Below are positions 13,638 through 25,548 of a stretch of 64,000 nt of DNA, piece by piece. The notes beneath the pieces were generated by a model that saw nothing but the letters and a program-made list of their open reading frames with translations, did no database searches and was not told where the DNA came from. The translations under genes were made by a program, and so were the position numbers. Each line of letters opens with the position of its first letter. Position 1 is the first letter of the stretch. This DNA is from Atopsyche davidsoni (lineage: Eukaryota; Arthropoda; Insecta; Trichoptera; Hydrobiosidae): assembly GCA_022113835.1 (NCBI GenBank), contig JAILWY010000002.1, positions 9,278,501 through 9,342,500 of the forward strand, read 5' to 3'.

Positions 13638-13677
13638 TCGGTTGTCAATTGTGCCTCAGCGTGTGTAGCCAGCTTAA
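13638..13677 (+). mobile_element. Palindromic MITE, right-terminal fragment (copy D)
   Basis: TCGGTTGTCAATTGTG then CCTCAGCGTGTGTAGCCAGC matches the last ~40 bp of the family's right arm (TCGGTTGCAAGTTGTG then TTGC-GCGTGTGTAGCCGGC). Only this end is preserved. Confidence 0.6.
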
Positions 13678-13904
13678 TGGTACACGATCGTAATGACCAA
13701 GGCCTCCTTTATGCACACATACAAATACCTATTGTCTGATTTCTAAACAATTGCGTGTTTGAATAAACAGTGCAATTAGGTGTTTAATTCATTACAACAT
13801 TGAAACACTATTCGCAACACACGTGACACATTTATGAGCATCATTGCGATGCATGCAATACAGTTTATTAAACGTATCTTTTTCACAGTTTATTTTTTGG
13901 TTTG

Positions 13905-13990
13905 CGGAAATCAAAAAGTATTTTTTCTGGGCATGGATATGGGTCGAACCCACGTTCTTAGTCATCGCGGTATTTTCGACTGCCATGGCT
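13905..13990 (-). repeat. Possible tRNA-derived SINE piece (B-box only)
   Basis: On the minus strand, GTGGGTTCGACCCAT forms a tRNA T-arm-like stem-loop with a pol III B-box core (GGTTCGACCC), followed by an A-rich stretch. No convincing A-box lies upstream, so it is not a functional tRNA gene. Confidence 0.3.
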
Positions 13991-14569
13991 CTGCGAGAAT
14001 TGTAATCGCTGTAAATACGTATTCAACCGAGATGTGACTATGCTAGTTAAATGTTTAAATTATGCTTTAGTGATTAGGTTAGGTTAGAAGTGCTTCGACT
14101 GAGGACAGCTCTGCGAGACCAGGAGGGGGTGACAGCCCTCTGTTCTCACGGGGACGGGGAGGACGGCGCGGAGGACATTGTTGAGTCGTCAGCTTATTCG
14201 CAGATTTACAATCCTGGGCGTCGTTCGAAAGCTCCTTGATAATTATTTTCTATTGCAGTAATTTATTGGGCATTGTTGGAACTTTAGTGTTAAGTGTCTA
14301 TTCAATACCCAAGAAAAACATTCGAGTACTTGCATCCACGGCGCGTCAGTAAAATCTTTGCCAGTACTACTACTGTCAGGGAGGTAGAAGGCATTGATTT
14401 TGAACGACAAATATAAGAATTCATTTAGTTTGATTGGTTGCGAAGAGGTTATTAAAGTCTTTCGTTTTTAAAATACGTTCGGCTTGGTTGGATTGGAATG
14501 TTATAAAGTGTAACAATTAAGTACCAATGCAATTTAAAATAGTGCGTCTACGTATGGTTGTCGGTGCAC

Positions 14570-14755
14570 AATCTCGTAATCTGATATGCTCCCTGTTCCC
14601 TGATGCTTGTTGCCCCCCGTCAGCTCGGAGTCCCCGCTGCGCCGGGGGCTCCGTGGGCCTCGTCCGCCTTGTCCGCCTGTCCCGCTCCCCGGGGCAGGTG
14701 TGGGCGAGGGGGGAGGGCACCTCGCCCCGGGGCCCCCAACGACGACCATTACAGA
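14570..14755. other. GC-rich block
   Basis: A short GC/CpG-rich island in AT-rich DNA. Frames are open on both strands with no domain. Just upstream, 14,073-14,086 carries the short motif GGTTAGGTTAG, which also occurs at 38,209 and 53,780. No function can be assigned. Confidence 0.35.
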
Positions 14756-14888
14756 CCTTTAATTGAAATTACGCTCAACTGATTGTCGAATTGGTTCCAT
14801 AAACTAGTTCTGATACGATATCTCTATAAATCAAGCAGTAAATATTTATACATTTTCAAATGATCATTCTGTTCAATAGACTGTAAAG

Positions 14889-15296
14889 CATAGGTTCCCA
14901 AAGTGGTCAATATCGACCCCCAGGGGTCGAAAAATTAAATTGGGGGTCCACGAACTGTAAATGGGGGTCTACAAGAGTGGATCCCATTGGCCAAGTTGGG
15001 CACGATATTTTCGACGATATGCACGTTGAGTTACAGCGTCACTATTTCAGCAGTTAAAATTGTATTGAATTATTGTTACAAAAAATGTTTATTCAAGTTA
15101 ATCAGTTGATAAATGTCAAAAATATTCAATGTTTACATACCGACATAAAATATGGCGCACCCTGTATATCAGATGTCAAAAATATGTTTGAAGTTGACGA
15201 ATGTTATAAAAATTAAATATTAGCAAGACAGGGGTCTACGAAAAACAGGAAAACTCGACAAGGGGTCGACGGGACAAAATAGTTTGGGAATCTATG
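14889..15296. mobile_element. Intact hAT-type MITE with perfect 8-bp target duplication
   Basis: The 408-bp element begins CATAGGTTCCCAAA and ends TTTGGGAATCTATG. These are inverted copies with one mismatch in 14. It is flanked on both sides by the identical 8-mer CTGTAAAG (14,881-14,888 and 15,297-15,304). Eight-base target duplications and CA...TG ends are the hallmark of the hAT superfamily. The interior has GGGGGTC-rich subterminal motifs near both ends and no transposase frame, so it must have moved using a transposase supplied elsewhere. The unmutated duplication suggests a fairly recent insertion. Confidence 0.88.
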
Positions 15297-15639
15297 CTGT
15301 AAAGCATGTAATAAGACGATGATAAAATACCTGTAAAAATAATTATAATATGCTTAAACTATCAATTTTATTCCATAAATATTCTAAAAAATATTAATAT
15401 ACCGTGCAAAATGTGTTGACATGGTGTATCTACTAGACTCATGGTTGATTCCAAAAATTTGATCAAAGATTACAGCTGGAATAATCCGAGACCGCTTCGC
15501 AAAGATTTTTGTAAATTTGCAAAACAATGAACTTTGTGATAAAAAAAAAGTCGATGAAATCATTCAAATAAGAATCGATGGACGCGTTTTACGTTTAACA
15601 TTAAGAGCGACGAACTGCTGAGTATTGTTCTCTGAAGCA

Positions 15640-15880
15640 TTTCTAATACGGCCTGCGGACAGTGGAGAGGTCCGCAGCCCGGGGGCACGATAAATCGCAT
15701 TGTCGCCGAGGATTCGGGGTTCGAGGACTTTGCATATGAGCTGCGCCCCGCGGCCCGGGCTGACGGACATTCAATGGCCCCCGCCTGGCCGCGGCCAGGG
15801 AGCCTCAACAAGGGACGCTCCCTTTAATTGGGGCCCTTGTTCACACCAACCTCGGTTCCAGGAACGAAGTGCTCTTAGAA
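15640..15880. other. CpG/GC-rich block
   Basis: A GC-rich island with several CCGCGGCC-like words. The 132-residue plus-strand frame (15,700-16,098) and the minus-strand frames across it are mutual shadows. Beyond about 15,900 the frame is plain AT-rich DNA. No coding motif. Confidence 0.4.
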
Positions 15881-16312
15881 TTCTCCCGTCCTTCGAGGCT
15901 TTTAAGCGAATCTTCTTTGTCCATTTTTTTAATGTATGCCTGGGTGTACTCGAGTTTTTGCTACCAGGCAGTAATATCATTAAGTCAGCAGTGATTTTTA
16001 TAAATTATTTGATAAATCCACATTTTTTGCCATACATGTATATTATGAGTGTTTTATACAACGATGAAAAACACTCGTGGGATTTGCAACTGCGCTAAGC
16101 GTGTGGGTAGGTTTTTCTATATACTGCATGTTATTTGCAAGCAATTTGGTCGACAAGTTTATTTTTAATATATAAGTATGTCTTATTTTTTGGATTGGAC
16201 GTCAATTACCCACTACGGATTTATTATATTATTACTAATAAATATTGGTTGGCCTGGGCACATTGGTTCATATGTAGAGTATGATTGTTAAAAATTCTCG
16301 ATAAACGGAAGT

Positions 16313-16364
16313 GATTCGTTAGTACAGTAAGCCAGGGGATGTGGGTTCAAATCCCACACAAATC
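16313..16364 (+). repeat. tRNA-like stem with T-arm, lacking an anticodon arm
   Basis: GATTCGT at 16,313-16,319 pairs with ACAAATC at 16,358-16,364 (6 of 7 pairs), like an acceptor stem. Directly inside the 3' strand is a perfect T-arm, GTGGG-TTCAAAT-CCCAC (16,341-16,357), with a B-box core GGTTCAAATCC. Only ~21 bases lie between the acceptor and the T-arm, too few for D and anticodon arms. It is therefore a truncated tRNA pseudogene or SINE head rather than a working tRNA gene. Confidence 0.5.
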
Positions 16365-17227
16365 ACGATGATATTTTTCTGAGAGTTTCTTTAAATCATC
16401 TTCTATGTATGAACTAATGTGCCTAATCGTATTAGTAATAATTTAATATATAAGTCAAATTTTGAGTTTCATGTCATCCAACACAGGAAAGTAACGGATT
16501 TGAACTGCCCACTAAACTTTTTTTAGAAATAAATAAATTTCGTTACTCCAGTAGAGTCATAAAGAGGTTTTGTCTTTGGTCGTGTAGAAAGTTCTCGTTC
16601 GCTTCTTTAAATGGACATGACTTTGAGAACACAATGCGCATTGTGTCAATACGGCTTGCAAATGAGCGGAGAGCCTGTGTGCTCAGCTGATGCTGCTCCG
16701 CTGACACTTTTATCAAGTTAAATTATTATAACACCGAATTGACAGCAGGAGCGACTGTTTGGTTAGTTATTTCTGAAGTGACTATAGACAAACAAGTAAC
16801 ACGTTTATACAAATAGAATGACGTGTTAATGGTTGTTAATAATGCACACAATTCTATAGGGATTGTCTGAAGAGAAGCTACGATTTCATTCGCACTGTCA
16901 TTTCACCTCAATAAGTATTTTATATCATTGTTGCAAATTCAGATTTTTATATTATCAGTAATTTCTCTTTTTCGATCAAATAAATCTACTACGAGGCTGT
17001 AGCTTTAGATTGAATTTTGTATATCTAGACAAGTGATCGAGCCAGTAACTCTCGTTCAATAGACTTCAATTGTAGCAAATGAGCCGACAGTCCTGTAATA
17101 TTAATACATACATAATTTGAATGCAAAATTTCTTATCAGGAGACATTATCAGTGATATTAAATTTACCGTTACATAAATTATTTTTAAAACATAATATTT
17201 GATCGGCTGTTTAAAAAAAATGGTTTT

Positions 17228-17277
17228 TTAATTAGTCGATAGCGTTCTTTTTGCGTTATTTATTTAGGTTAAACCAC
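17228..17277 (-). mobile_element. Palindromic MITE, internal fragment (copy G)
   Basis: TTAATTAGTCGATAGCGTTC followed by TTTTTGCGTTATTTATTTAG is the reverse complement of the family's inner right arm and centre (CTAAGTAAATAACGCAAAAG then GACGCTATTGG-TAATTG). The outer terminal sequence is not recognisable. Confidence 0.55.
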
Positions 17278-18205
17278 AAGAAACCCCAAAATATAGGAAT
17301 GCTAATGTCTAATTGAAAATTGCAGGGAGTGTTTTTTCAATTAGATTTTCAATGCAACTTTGAATTATGTATATTATATGACATTGTATTTGTAGGATAT
17401 ATCAAAATATGCAAACATGGATGATTGAGTGGTTTTGAAAATTGATTTGAATTGAATAAATTGCATGAGCAAGTGTTGGAGTAATGGCCGGTGGTGGAGG
17501 GCAGAGTGGTCCAGCACGTGACAATGGGTCGTCTCGGCCTTTCCCTTCGCTTGTGCAGTTCACAATCCTCTTGTCATTCGATTTTCACTATCCCGCGCAG
17601 CCTCTGACCATACACGCCAAGGGCGTGCGAATAAACAACCTTATATGCTATATATGTATAAGCTACAACTACCAATACTTATTTACATATTCAATATTTT
17701 TGATAAAAGCACTCAGTGGAATTTCATTGTAATATTTTTTACTTGAAAATAGTGATTTTAAGAGAGTTGATTTAACTAAAGGAAAATAGCAATTTTTGGT
17801 TAAATTAACGTCACAAAGCGAATTATAGTTTGATTAGTACACATAGATATAGTACACATTTTTAAAAATTAATGTTAAGTAATATTACATTATAATGTTT
17901 TAAGGCCATGTGACGCCCTTTGGCTAGAAAATATTTCTCCCACATACTTCACCACAGGCCGAATGTTTCAGAAAAAAAAACCCTAACGAAACAAAAAGGG
18001 GCCTCCCCGGGCCGTCGACTCTAACCAGAACCTTTAACGCATTATCTCCGGGGGACAAAGGTCTCCATTGTGCTGTTAGATCCTTCAGTTCCTCGTTGCC
18101 TTTGGAGTCAAATATTTGTCGGTTATCCTGGCCCGGTGGACTCCCGCTGCGGCTGGACGTCTCAGGTGCTCGTCCCCCCCAACCTCTCCACGTCTCCTAC
18201 TGCAG

Positions 18206-18360
18206 CCGGCTACACACGCATCAACACAACCTGCAACCAATTTGCAATTAGCCAATAGCATCTCTGTATTTTTGGTGATTTTTATGGTTTCGCCTAAGTA
18301 AATAACGCATAAGAGGACGATATTGGCTAGTCACTATTCAGCAGCGTGTGTAGAGGGCTT
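18206..18360. mobile_element. Palindromic MITE, full-length (copy E, about 155 bp)
   Basis: The left arm CCGGCTACACACGCATCAAC..CAATTTGCAATTAGCCAATAGC is well preserved. The centre reads TTTATGGTTTCGCCTAAGTA then AATAACGCATAAGAGGACG. The right arm (TATTGGCTAG...GCAGCGTGTGTAGAGGGC) has decayed more. No coding capacity. Confidence 0.8.
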
Positions 18361-21300
18361 TACTTAGTTGAGTTTTTTTTTATCAAAGATCTTTGATATC
18401 TATTTAAAAAAATTAAAATTATAAATTTAGATTAAATTATAAAGTATTATTACTTTATTATTTAATGTAAAGATATTTAAAAAAAAAATATTGTCATTGA
18501 AAGTATTTCGTTAAAATGAGGAATAATTACTTAGGTTTTAATAATAAAATTTTATAAAATGAAACTCGTATTAATAAATACTAATATATGTTTTTCAATA
18601 CGTTATATTAATTTTTATTAATATAGTATATAAATACGTAGCGTTAAGAACATTTTGAGTAATCCGGGTGGATCTGCCCAAAATGTTTGAATAAAATACA
18701 ATATATTTGGGTTGACTGCAGTCTTGAGAAACGTTCAAGTTGTTTTTGTATCGAAGTATATATATATATATATATTCACAATTATTATGTAAATAATTAA
18801 AGTGGTAGCAAATGAAATTATTAAATATATATTTATATATATATGAATACGTAGTTTACTAGCTTATATATAAATATTGTAACATTGCATTCTAGTTAAA
18901 AATTTATACGTCAAATAACGCAGTTACTAAATTTGTATTCTACGCACACATAGCAACATTAATCACCACTACTAGTATATACGTAGCAGTAATATTTACG
19001 AAATATTGACAGAACAATCATCATCACACAAAGCCTCAGTTCCCGAGATCCATAATATGTTTACAAGGTATTTATTTTCCCTGCAATGATGATTTGTCAC
19101 CAGAGCGGTCGCAGCAGGAGCAGCCTGACGCTCTCCTTGGCCCAGTTGTCACGGCAGATCGTATCTCTGCAGCCATTCATCTCCCAGTGTGAAGAAGTGC
19201 CGCTTGTTAGTGCGCGAGTAGATGGGGCTGGTCCCCTGGCACGGATCATCAGAGCTGATGGCTGATGTATCGATGGTGTGATATATTATCACAAAAAACT
19301 CGCGGCAATGACGTATCAATTATCCTACCTGATGGTATAACCTGCTAGGCCTACCAGGCATGGTAAATCTCATGATCGATAATAATTAAACATCGATAAC
19401 GTCTTTATGTTGTTGTAATAGTTCGTATCACACTTATATATAGATTTTAATATTATATATTAATTAACTGGATAATATAACATGTTCATCGAATCCCAAG
19501 CAGTTTGGTAATTTTATTAATATTTTCGAAAATTACTCCTCTCTATGCCACTTTGTTAAAGTCTTAAAATATAAGTAATACGTTATTTAGATTGGTAAAT
19601 AATTCATGATACTCACGCAATTACAATTAAAAGCAATATTTTTTTAGCCTATTAATAAATATCGTAGAAACAACAGTTCACTTATTTGCATGTCTCAATT
19701 TAGACTGTCTCGATGCATCTTAAAAAAACTTTCTTAAAGTATAAATCTTATATTTCTAATAATATATACTTTATTCAGTATGATCTCATCACGTTATAGA
19801 TCTAAGGTTAATACACTAAAATCATATTTTTGAAGACCTGGAATAATTTTAAAATCTGTTGAATCCCAATGCTGTACTTTGCCTTCTATAGATGCTCTTC
19901 ACTCCCATCCTCTGAGTTGGTTTCTCATTATCTCGTCTGCCACAAAACCTTACAAAGCGACGTCAATCCTAAGAATGTAAATTAGGAATTTGCTGTGAAC
20001 ATTTGTAGATGTTAAAAAAATACTAAGAAAAAAAACTATCTTAGTTTTCATATACATCTTTTATAAATTAAAAAATAGAGCTCACATTTCCATATTTTTA
20101 CTTTGTGTGCACTTTAGATTTGTCTTTAGTTTTGAGAAAAATCATACTGGATGAAAATTATTCTTGAGTTGTTTGCGATTCTTATTTGAGCCTCCCTGGC
20201 CAATGACCATCAATAATTATTGCCCAGTAGGGCTTCAAGTCAGGGTTTCGCTTTTGAAAAATGATCATTTGAGATATGGCCGTTGGGGCGATGACCTCCC
20301 CGAGGAGTCGGTCTGGCGTTGCGTCCCTGACGATGATCGCTGGCAGTCCGCCGAGGACGCCGTGATGGATGATGATGATGACGCCGGCAGATGATGCGCC
20401 TCGAGCCCCTCAGACGAGCGGCTGCTCCTTGTTAGCGAAGTGAATGAAGGCTTTTTTATGAAGTCTCATGATGTTCATAATACATGGGACAGAATTGTGT
20501 TAATTTTCCCCTGGTATGTTCGCCTCTAGATTTGAAATGAAATTATTGTTTAATCACTTCATTGATAATTACTTAATTAATTGATAATATTCAAATGTGT
20601 CAAATCAATATTCACTAATGAAAGTTAATTATTTTTGTAACCGTAGATTACAAAAACGAAACGCTGAAGTCAATATTTATTTCTGGGGTCAACACATATT
20701 GTACTTATTATTAAAATATTGGTTTTAAATCTATATTAATTATACAAATTGGTAAATACCTTAAACAAGGGTGTATCAAGGAAATACATTTTTTACGTAC
20801 TTACTGAGATTAACACATCAGTCCCACGTGGGCTGCTGAAATCCACCCAATAAGTCATACCAGATGATGCGACCACGTGTGCGTGTTCTGCCACTTCATC
20901 TTGACGTCGCTGATGAGGGAGGATCTGAAATTCCTGCTGTCTGCGACTCCGGGGACGACCGGAATAGAGAAGGGTGTTTTAGTCTTAACGTGTCTACACC
21001 CAATGTTGGGAAACATTACATATTTACTGCTCAGCAATGCAGATAAAAATAGCCTAGTTATCTTCTTGTATTCGTTGCCTTGCGAAGTCGAAAAATCTCA
21101 CAAGAATAATTGTATTCCAGTAATCTCGTAGCCATTAGGATTATAAGATTTAAAAACAGAAATCGCAGTCTCTAAGTTTGTGAAAAAAAAAAATTTTTGT
21201 CTGTATTATCAATACATTTCTAAAATGGTTTGTATTTTTGGTGGTCGTTTGGTCCCCGTGTGACGTGGTCGCATCCTGCCGTGCCGGGTTCGGTTCCCGT

Positions 21301-22199
21301 CGACAGTCGTTTAGCCCTGAATGCTGAGTTTTGATAAATATCCCAGGAAACAGATGGGACTGCAGCGAGCGAGCGGGGGAGGACCGCATATTTTGAATGC
21401 CCCAACGGGGAGTGTTATTTTTTTTGGTTTTTTTTTCTCGTGTTCAAAATCGAAATTAGTTTTTGAAGGTTAAACATCTTGAGACTGTTTTGAATGGCGG
21501 ACTGAGAATATAATTTATGCGTACACGGAGGCACGCGGCAGAAAGCAATATATTTCCCAGCTTAAAAATAGCTACATTACCCGATGATGGATTGCGATAT
21601 GATTTGCAAAAATTACTATATTTACATCTCTATAACCGAGTGAGTATACGACATTATTTTATTAAACAAAATTCATAACATCTAGACGACTTAAAAAATG
21701 TAATACATTTATTGTAAATTTCTACTGTGCCTAAATATTTAACCGAGTCAATTTGTGTATACACATTTCTGGTTTTTAGAAGACACAAAGTGGATTACAA
21801 GGCAAATGTTATAAAAGTACAAAAATTAACGAGTAAGTCAGAGTAAGGTTAGGTTCATATTAAATTCTTACTTAAGCCTATTTCTAAAATATCAAAGTGC
21901 GTGCGTTATTATATTTTTTAAAAAGTTGAAGTTTGATGAAAAATCTTATAATTCTTTATCGGATTATTGTCTGCACATTAAATAAAATATAATTGATGAA
22001 GTGATTTCTAAAAGTTTTTTTAAGCTCTGGAGTAAGTGAATGATGGCGCTGGCTTACTAACCACAGACGCTTAATCACGACTTGTGACGGAACTTCGACG
22101 CCGGCCATCGGCGGGCTCGATTAATTTGTATTAAACTTGTGCTTAATTCTGCACAGGTGTGAGCTCTGCCTTCCCGCGATAGAGAATAAAATCCTAGGC
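18361..22199. other. Gene-free AT-rich stretch
   Basis: No gene recognised. It includes a TA microsatellite at 18,757-18,775 and small GC-richer patches at about 19,100-19,270 and 20,290-20,430. GATGATGATGATGACG at about 20,370 is a short GAT run, not a gene. A tRNA-like B-box at 21,275 is listed separately. Confidence 0.5.
21237..21345 (+). repeat. Possible tRNA-derived SINE fragment
   Basis: CCGTGCCGGGTTCGGTTCCCG at about 21,278-21,298 carries a B-box-like GGTTCGGTTCC in a T-arm-like stem. Upstream GTGACGTGGTCGCATCC has the style of a tRNA-SINE head, but the A-box is poor. No full tRNA fold is seen. Confidence 0.35.
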
Positions 22200-22707
22200 C
22201 AGTGGCGGCGAACCTGTGACATGCGTGCCACGGAACGCAACAGTTAAATATAGCAACGCAAAATATAAGCTGGCTTAACTCAACCCTTATATCAAATTTT
22301 GTCCCACAGGAAGCTATTTTTTTACATGTTTTTTTTTTTTTAATAACAGGTGTTTGAATCAGTTTAGATAAATCAATGAGTATGAGTTATTGAGTTAGTT
22401 CAATATTTTAAAGTAGTTGAAATTTACGATGCATGTTTTACATTTATAACTATGACGATAGAATTGTTAATTTAATAATATATTTTAGTCTGAAATGTAA
22501 AGGTGACTGGCGAAAGACAGTTTTAAAAGTAAACCAGTTTTGTTTGTTCAAACAATGATGGATTTATCGTGTAAAATACTTAAGCCAGATCAAGTGTAAA
22601 TAGCCGCAAATATATTATGGATATTTTTAGATGTAACACGACCTCCGAGTTCAGCTAGGGTTTTTTCAGAATTTTGACATCCAAACTCGTAAAGCTTGCC
22701 ATCGCTG
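22200..22707. mobile_element. Degenerate hAT-like element (about 508 bp)
   Basis: The left end CAGTGGCGGCGAACC followed by TGTGACATGCGTGCCAC resembles classic hAT termini. The right end AGCTTGCCATCGCTG matches its inverse at 9 of 15 positions. The flanking 8-mers TCCTAGGC and CTCAAGGC agree at 5 of 8, which could be an eroded target duplication. No transposase frame. The right boundary is less sure than the left. Confidence 0.5.
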
Positions 22708-23130
22708 CTCAAGGCACTCTAACAAAATGAGTAAACAAGTATTTTTTCAAATTTTCAATGCTAGCTCTTATGTAATAAACTTTTTGTACTTGATCAATTT
22801 ATGAATTACGCTCGTATGCTATGATTCTTTATTTTAAAGTAAACATTTCGTATGTATTTTATAAAATAACGGGGCGTGAAGAAGTGTCTCTGAAATGTAC
22901 ACGATATGTCGACAATAAAATAAATCATTTAGTATTTTAAAGGGTCGTTCAGTAGAGCTATTTTTAATCAACCAATCTGATCTGGTGCAATCTGCACAAA
23001 TACTAGAAAACTACAGAAAACTACAGAAAATAATAAAAGTTTTTCATCGCATTTAATCTGAATATATAATTTTTGCTAGAGAATTGAACAATAAAGTGTT
23101 GACTTACGCTAAAGTATTAACACACTTTAA

Positions 23131-23529
23131 GCGGGTAACCAAATTGACTAAACTGATGTGTAAAATTACGCGTGTAAAATCTAGTCTATACACTCTTTGA
23201 TTTGCATGTAGTCAAATAAATCGTTTCATATAAAAAGTTGAACCACTTCATAGACACTTTGCGGATTACTTGGCATCACAACAACGCCACTTTGTCCCAA
23301 AAATTGTTCAATAATTGGAGAATTATCATTCTCTGACCGCTCCACTTCTTCATTGTCACTTTGTTCATAATCACTGGACAGTATTGGTAGAAGTTACGTT
23401 GACGAGTCTAAACAAACATTACGAGCTGTAATCCTAAAGAATAACACATTCAAAAAGGTATAAATACGCGCAATACACGCCCCGCCTTTAGACAGCAGTC
23501 CGCGAAACGGGTACTAGTACCCGCAAAAC
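23131..23529. mobile_element. piggyBac-like relic between two TTAA sites
   Basis: TTAA at 23,127-23,130 is followed by GCGGGTAACC. At the other end TACCCGCAAAAC precedes TTAA at 23,530-23,533. A GCGGGTA/TACCCGC inverted end next to TTAA is what a piggyBac-type insertion would leave, although the right end has five extra bases before TTAA. A minus-strand transposase fragment lies inside. The right end also holds a perfect 16-bp palindrome, CGGGTACTAGTACCCG, at 23,508-23,523. At ~400 bp this would be a strongly deleted copy. Confidence 0.45.
23181..23393 (-). pseudogene. piggyBac-like transposase N-terminal fragment (broken)
   Basis: Read on the minus strand from 23,393, 55 codons encode an acidic stretch (SDYEQSDNEEVERSENDN), then IIEQFLGQSGVVV and SVYEVVQLFI. 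After an in-frame TGA (23,226-23,228) the same frame continues NDLFDYMQIKECID to a TAG at 23,181. In the piggyBac family (DDE_Tnp_1_7), an acidic N-terminus precedes a phrase of the type 'P.. V....Q.F....L...I..ETN'. This fragment matches that start in my judgement. A TAA lies just upstream and no start codon is present. The catalytic Asp region is missing, so it cannot encode an active enzyme. It lies within the TTAA-bounded relic. Confidence 0.5.
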
Positions 23530-23639
23530 TTAATAACTGAAGAGGTCATAGCAGATAATTTTTTTTTTTAATATAGATTACTTGACTTCATCGCGAATCA
23601 GAAATTAGTAAAGGTGTTTGATAGCTTGTTGGTTAAGTC

Positions 23640-23835
23640 CTCCGTTGATCGAGCCGGCTGGCTGGTTGTGGGCAGCCCCGGCAGGCAGGGGAGGGGCCCC
23701 ACAGCCTCACAGCCTCACAGCCCCACAGCCTTGCGGGGCCGGAGCGGGGCTTCACGGGGAGTCGGGCGCCCCGCGGGGCAGGACCACCGCCGGGGCTTCC
23801 AGGAACCCGCAGGGCCCGCAATGGGACACCAGTGC
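23640..23835. repeat. GC-rich block with short CACAGCCTC tandem
   Basis: A GC-rich patch. Positions about 23,700-23,732 repeat a 9-base unit (CACAGCCTC and variants) about four times. Frames on both strands are open for this reason only. No domain is seen. Confidence 0.5.
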
Positions 23836-25548
23836 TTACTAAAACTTATAATTTTTTTTTATTTTACGCTATATGCAACTTGATGACTTGTAAACATTTT
23901 TTTTCAAAATGAATAATTGAGGTTTTCGTATTTTATGTTTTTAATTTTTTTTAAATATGAATACATTAAAATTAAAAAAAAAAAAATTCTCATACTGGTC
24001 AATGCAAAATACTTGGCTTTTTTATTGTTATTGTTCTTGATTATTAAATTTTATTAAAATGAAAAACAATGTAATTTTTAGCGTTGATATATATGCATTA
24101 CCTATGTTCATAAAATCAAATTAAAATAATTTTGAGTTTTATAAAATATATTTAAATAGCCTGGTATAAAATAATTAGGATAAAATTATTAAAACAGACC
24201 CCTTAAATAATTTTTATTACAAAAACGGTTATACAAATATTTTTAAATTCCGTCATATTCGGCTGTATTCTCGACATCCATTTCTTCTTCAAATCATTTT
24301 CTGAGATTTTTCAGCAGCTGATGCCTTCAGAACATTATAGTTCTCTTCTAGTGTTTTTTCTCATAGGAGGTTGGTGACCATTTCACCCAACATATATCTC
24401 ACTTATTTGGCCGTACTTCTAATGTCCCTTCTGTTTTCGACTTTTCCTTGGACAATTAGCTGTAGGATGCTATACTTACTGTTTCGAACATTATTAAAAA
24501 AAACACTAATAAATAAATACTTCTCCGATTCTGCCCTGGTACAGCCGAAAGAATATTGTAAGTCCAGACATTGTCAAGATGCCCAATAGAACATTCCGGT
24601 AAGACAATGTTGTGGCCACATTTGTTAAAAATATATTCATTTCGGACAAAGCCGCCTCGCCGGCAAACAATCACCGTCGCCGGCAGCGGGTGCCCTCCCC
24701 GAGGAATGAAGATATTCGAAAATCCACCGAAAATATTACAGCATTGTGCGACCACTTGCAGCATGAATCAATATTGACACCTGCGCTCACAATGTTGGTA
24801 AATAAGTTATTATTAATTGTTGCAACTGCGCGTGTCTAGCATCTGTCCACGCGATGATCCGAAAGAATAGCACGGCCACGATTTACGTGAACACGTGTAA
24901 AGTAGAAGTCTAGTAAAAATACGACTGCATTACAAGCTCGACTTGCTAAGTTCTTGGGTGTTAACTGAAACGTCTAAAACTTCAACTTACAACCCAGCAA
25001 TTTTAATGATAACCACTGCCAAAATATTTGTGATAACCAGGGAGTTGTAAGTGGTTGTATAGTTTTTTATTAGCATGAGAATGGTCAGGGGTGTTGTCCT
25101 GAAACTATTCCTGCAGCGATCGAAGTGACTTCTCCCCAGGCCCGCCTCTGACAGCGCGGCGTGTGGGGGCCGCAGACGTACGGCTCGGCAGAATTAAAGG
25201 CTTCTCGGGGGCGTAACTCCTGGCTGGGTCACCTCACCTGCGCGACCCGCGCATAAACTCACAGGTGAGCGAGGCCCGCCCGCCGCACCGGTAGCCACTA
25301 TCGCTGCACGCGCAATCGAACCCTGCGGTCGGCTCGCGCATACGTCAGCCGATTTCGCAATCATTTCAATTTATGTGTTGGCTTATTTGCAAGCCGGCAG
25401 TGGAATCCTGCGTGGCTGCGAAAATCAGACCGTTTATGCGATAGTATGAATATATCAAATATACTGCAGCTGATTGTCTAGGAAAAAAACCAAAGTGGCA
25501 CTGGAAGAATAGCGCTAACGTGTATGTGAAGTTTGCGTCGGGATTTTC
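23836..25548. other. Gene-free stretch containing a dispersed repeat core
   Basis: AT-rich with no gene. GGAGGTTGGTGACCAT at 24,366-24,381 matches the core at 1,734. Its flanks (about 24,250-24,430) probably belong to the same repeat family, and the 102-residue minus-strand frame overlapping it has no motif. Positions 25,130-25,350 are CpG-rich. Confidence 0.45.
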
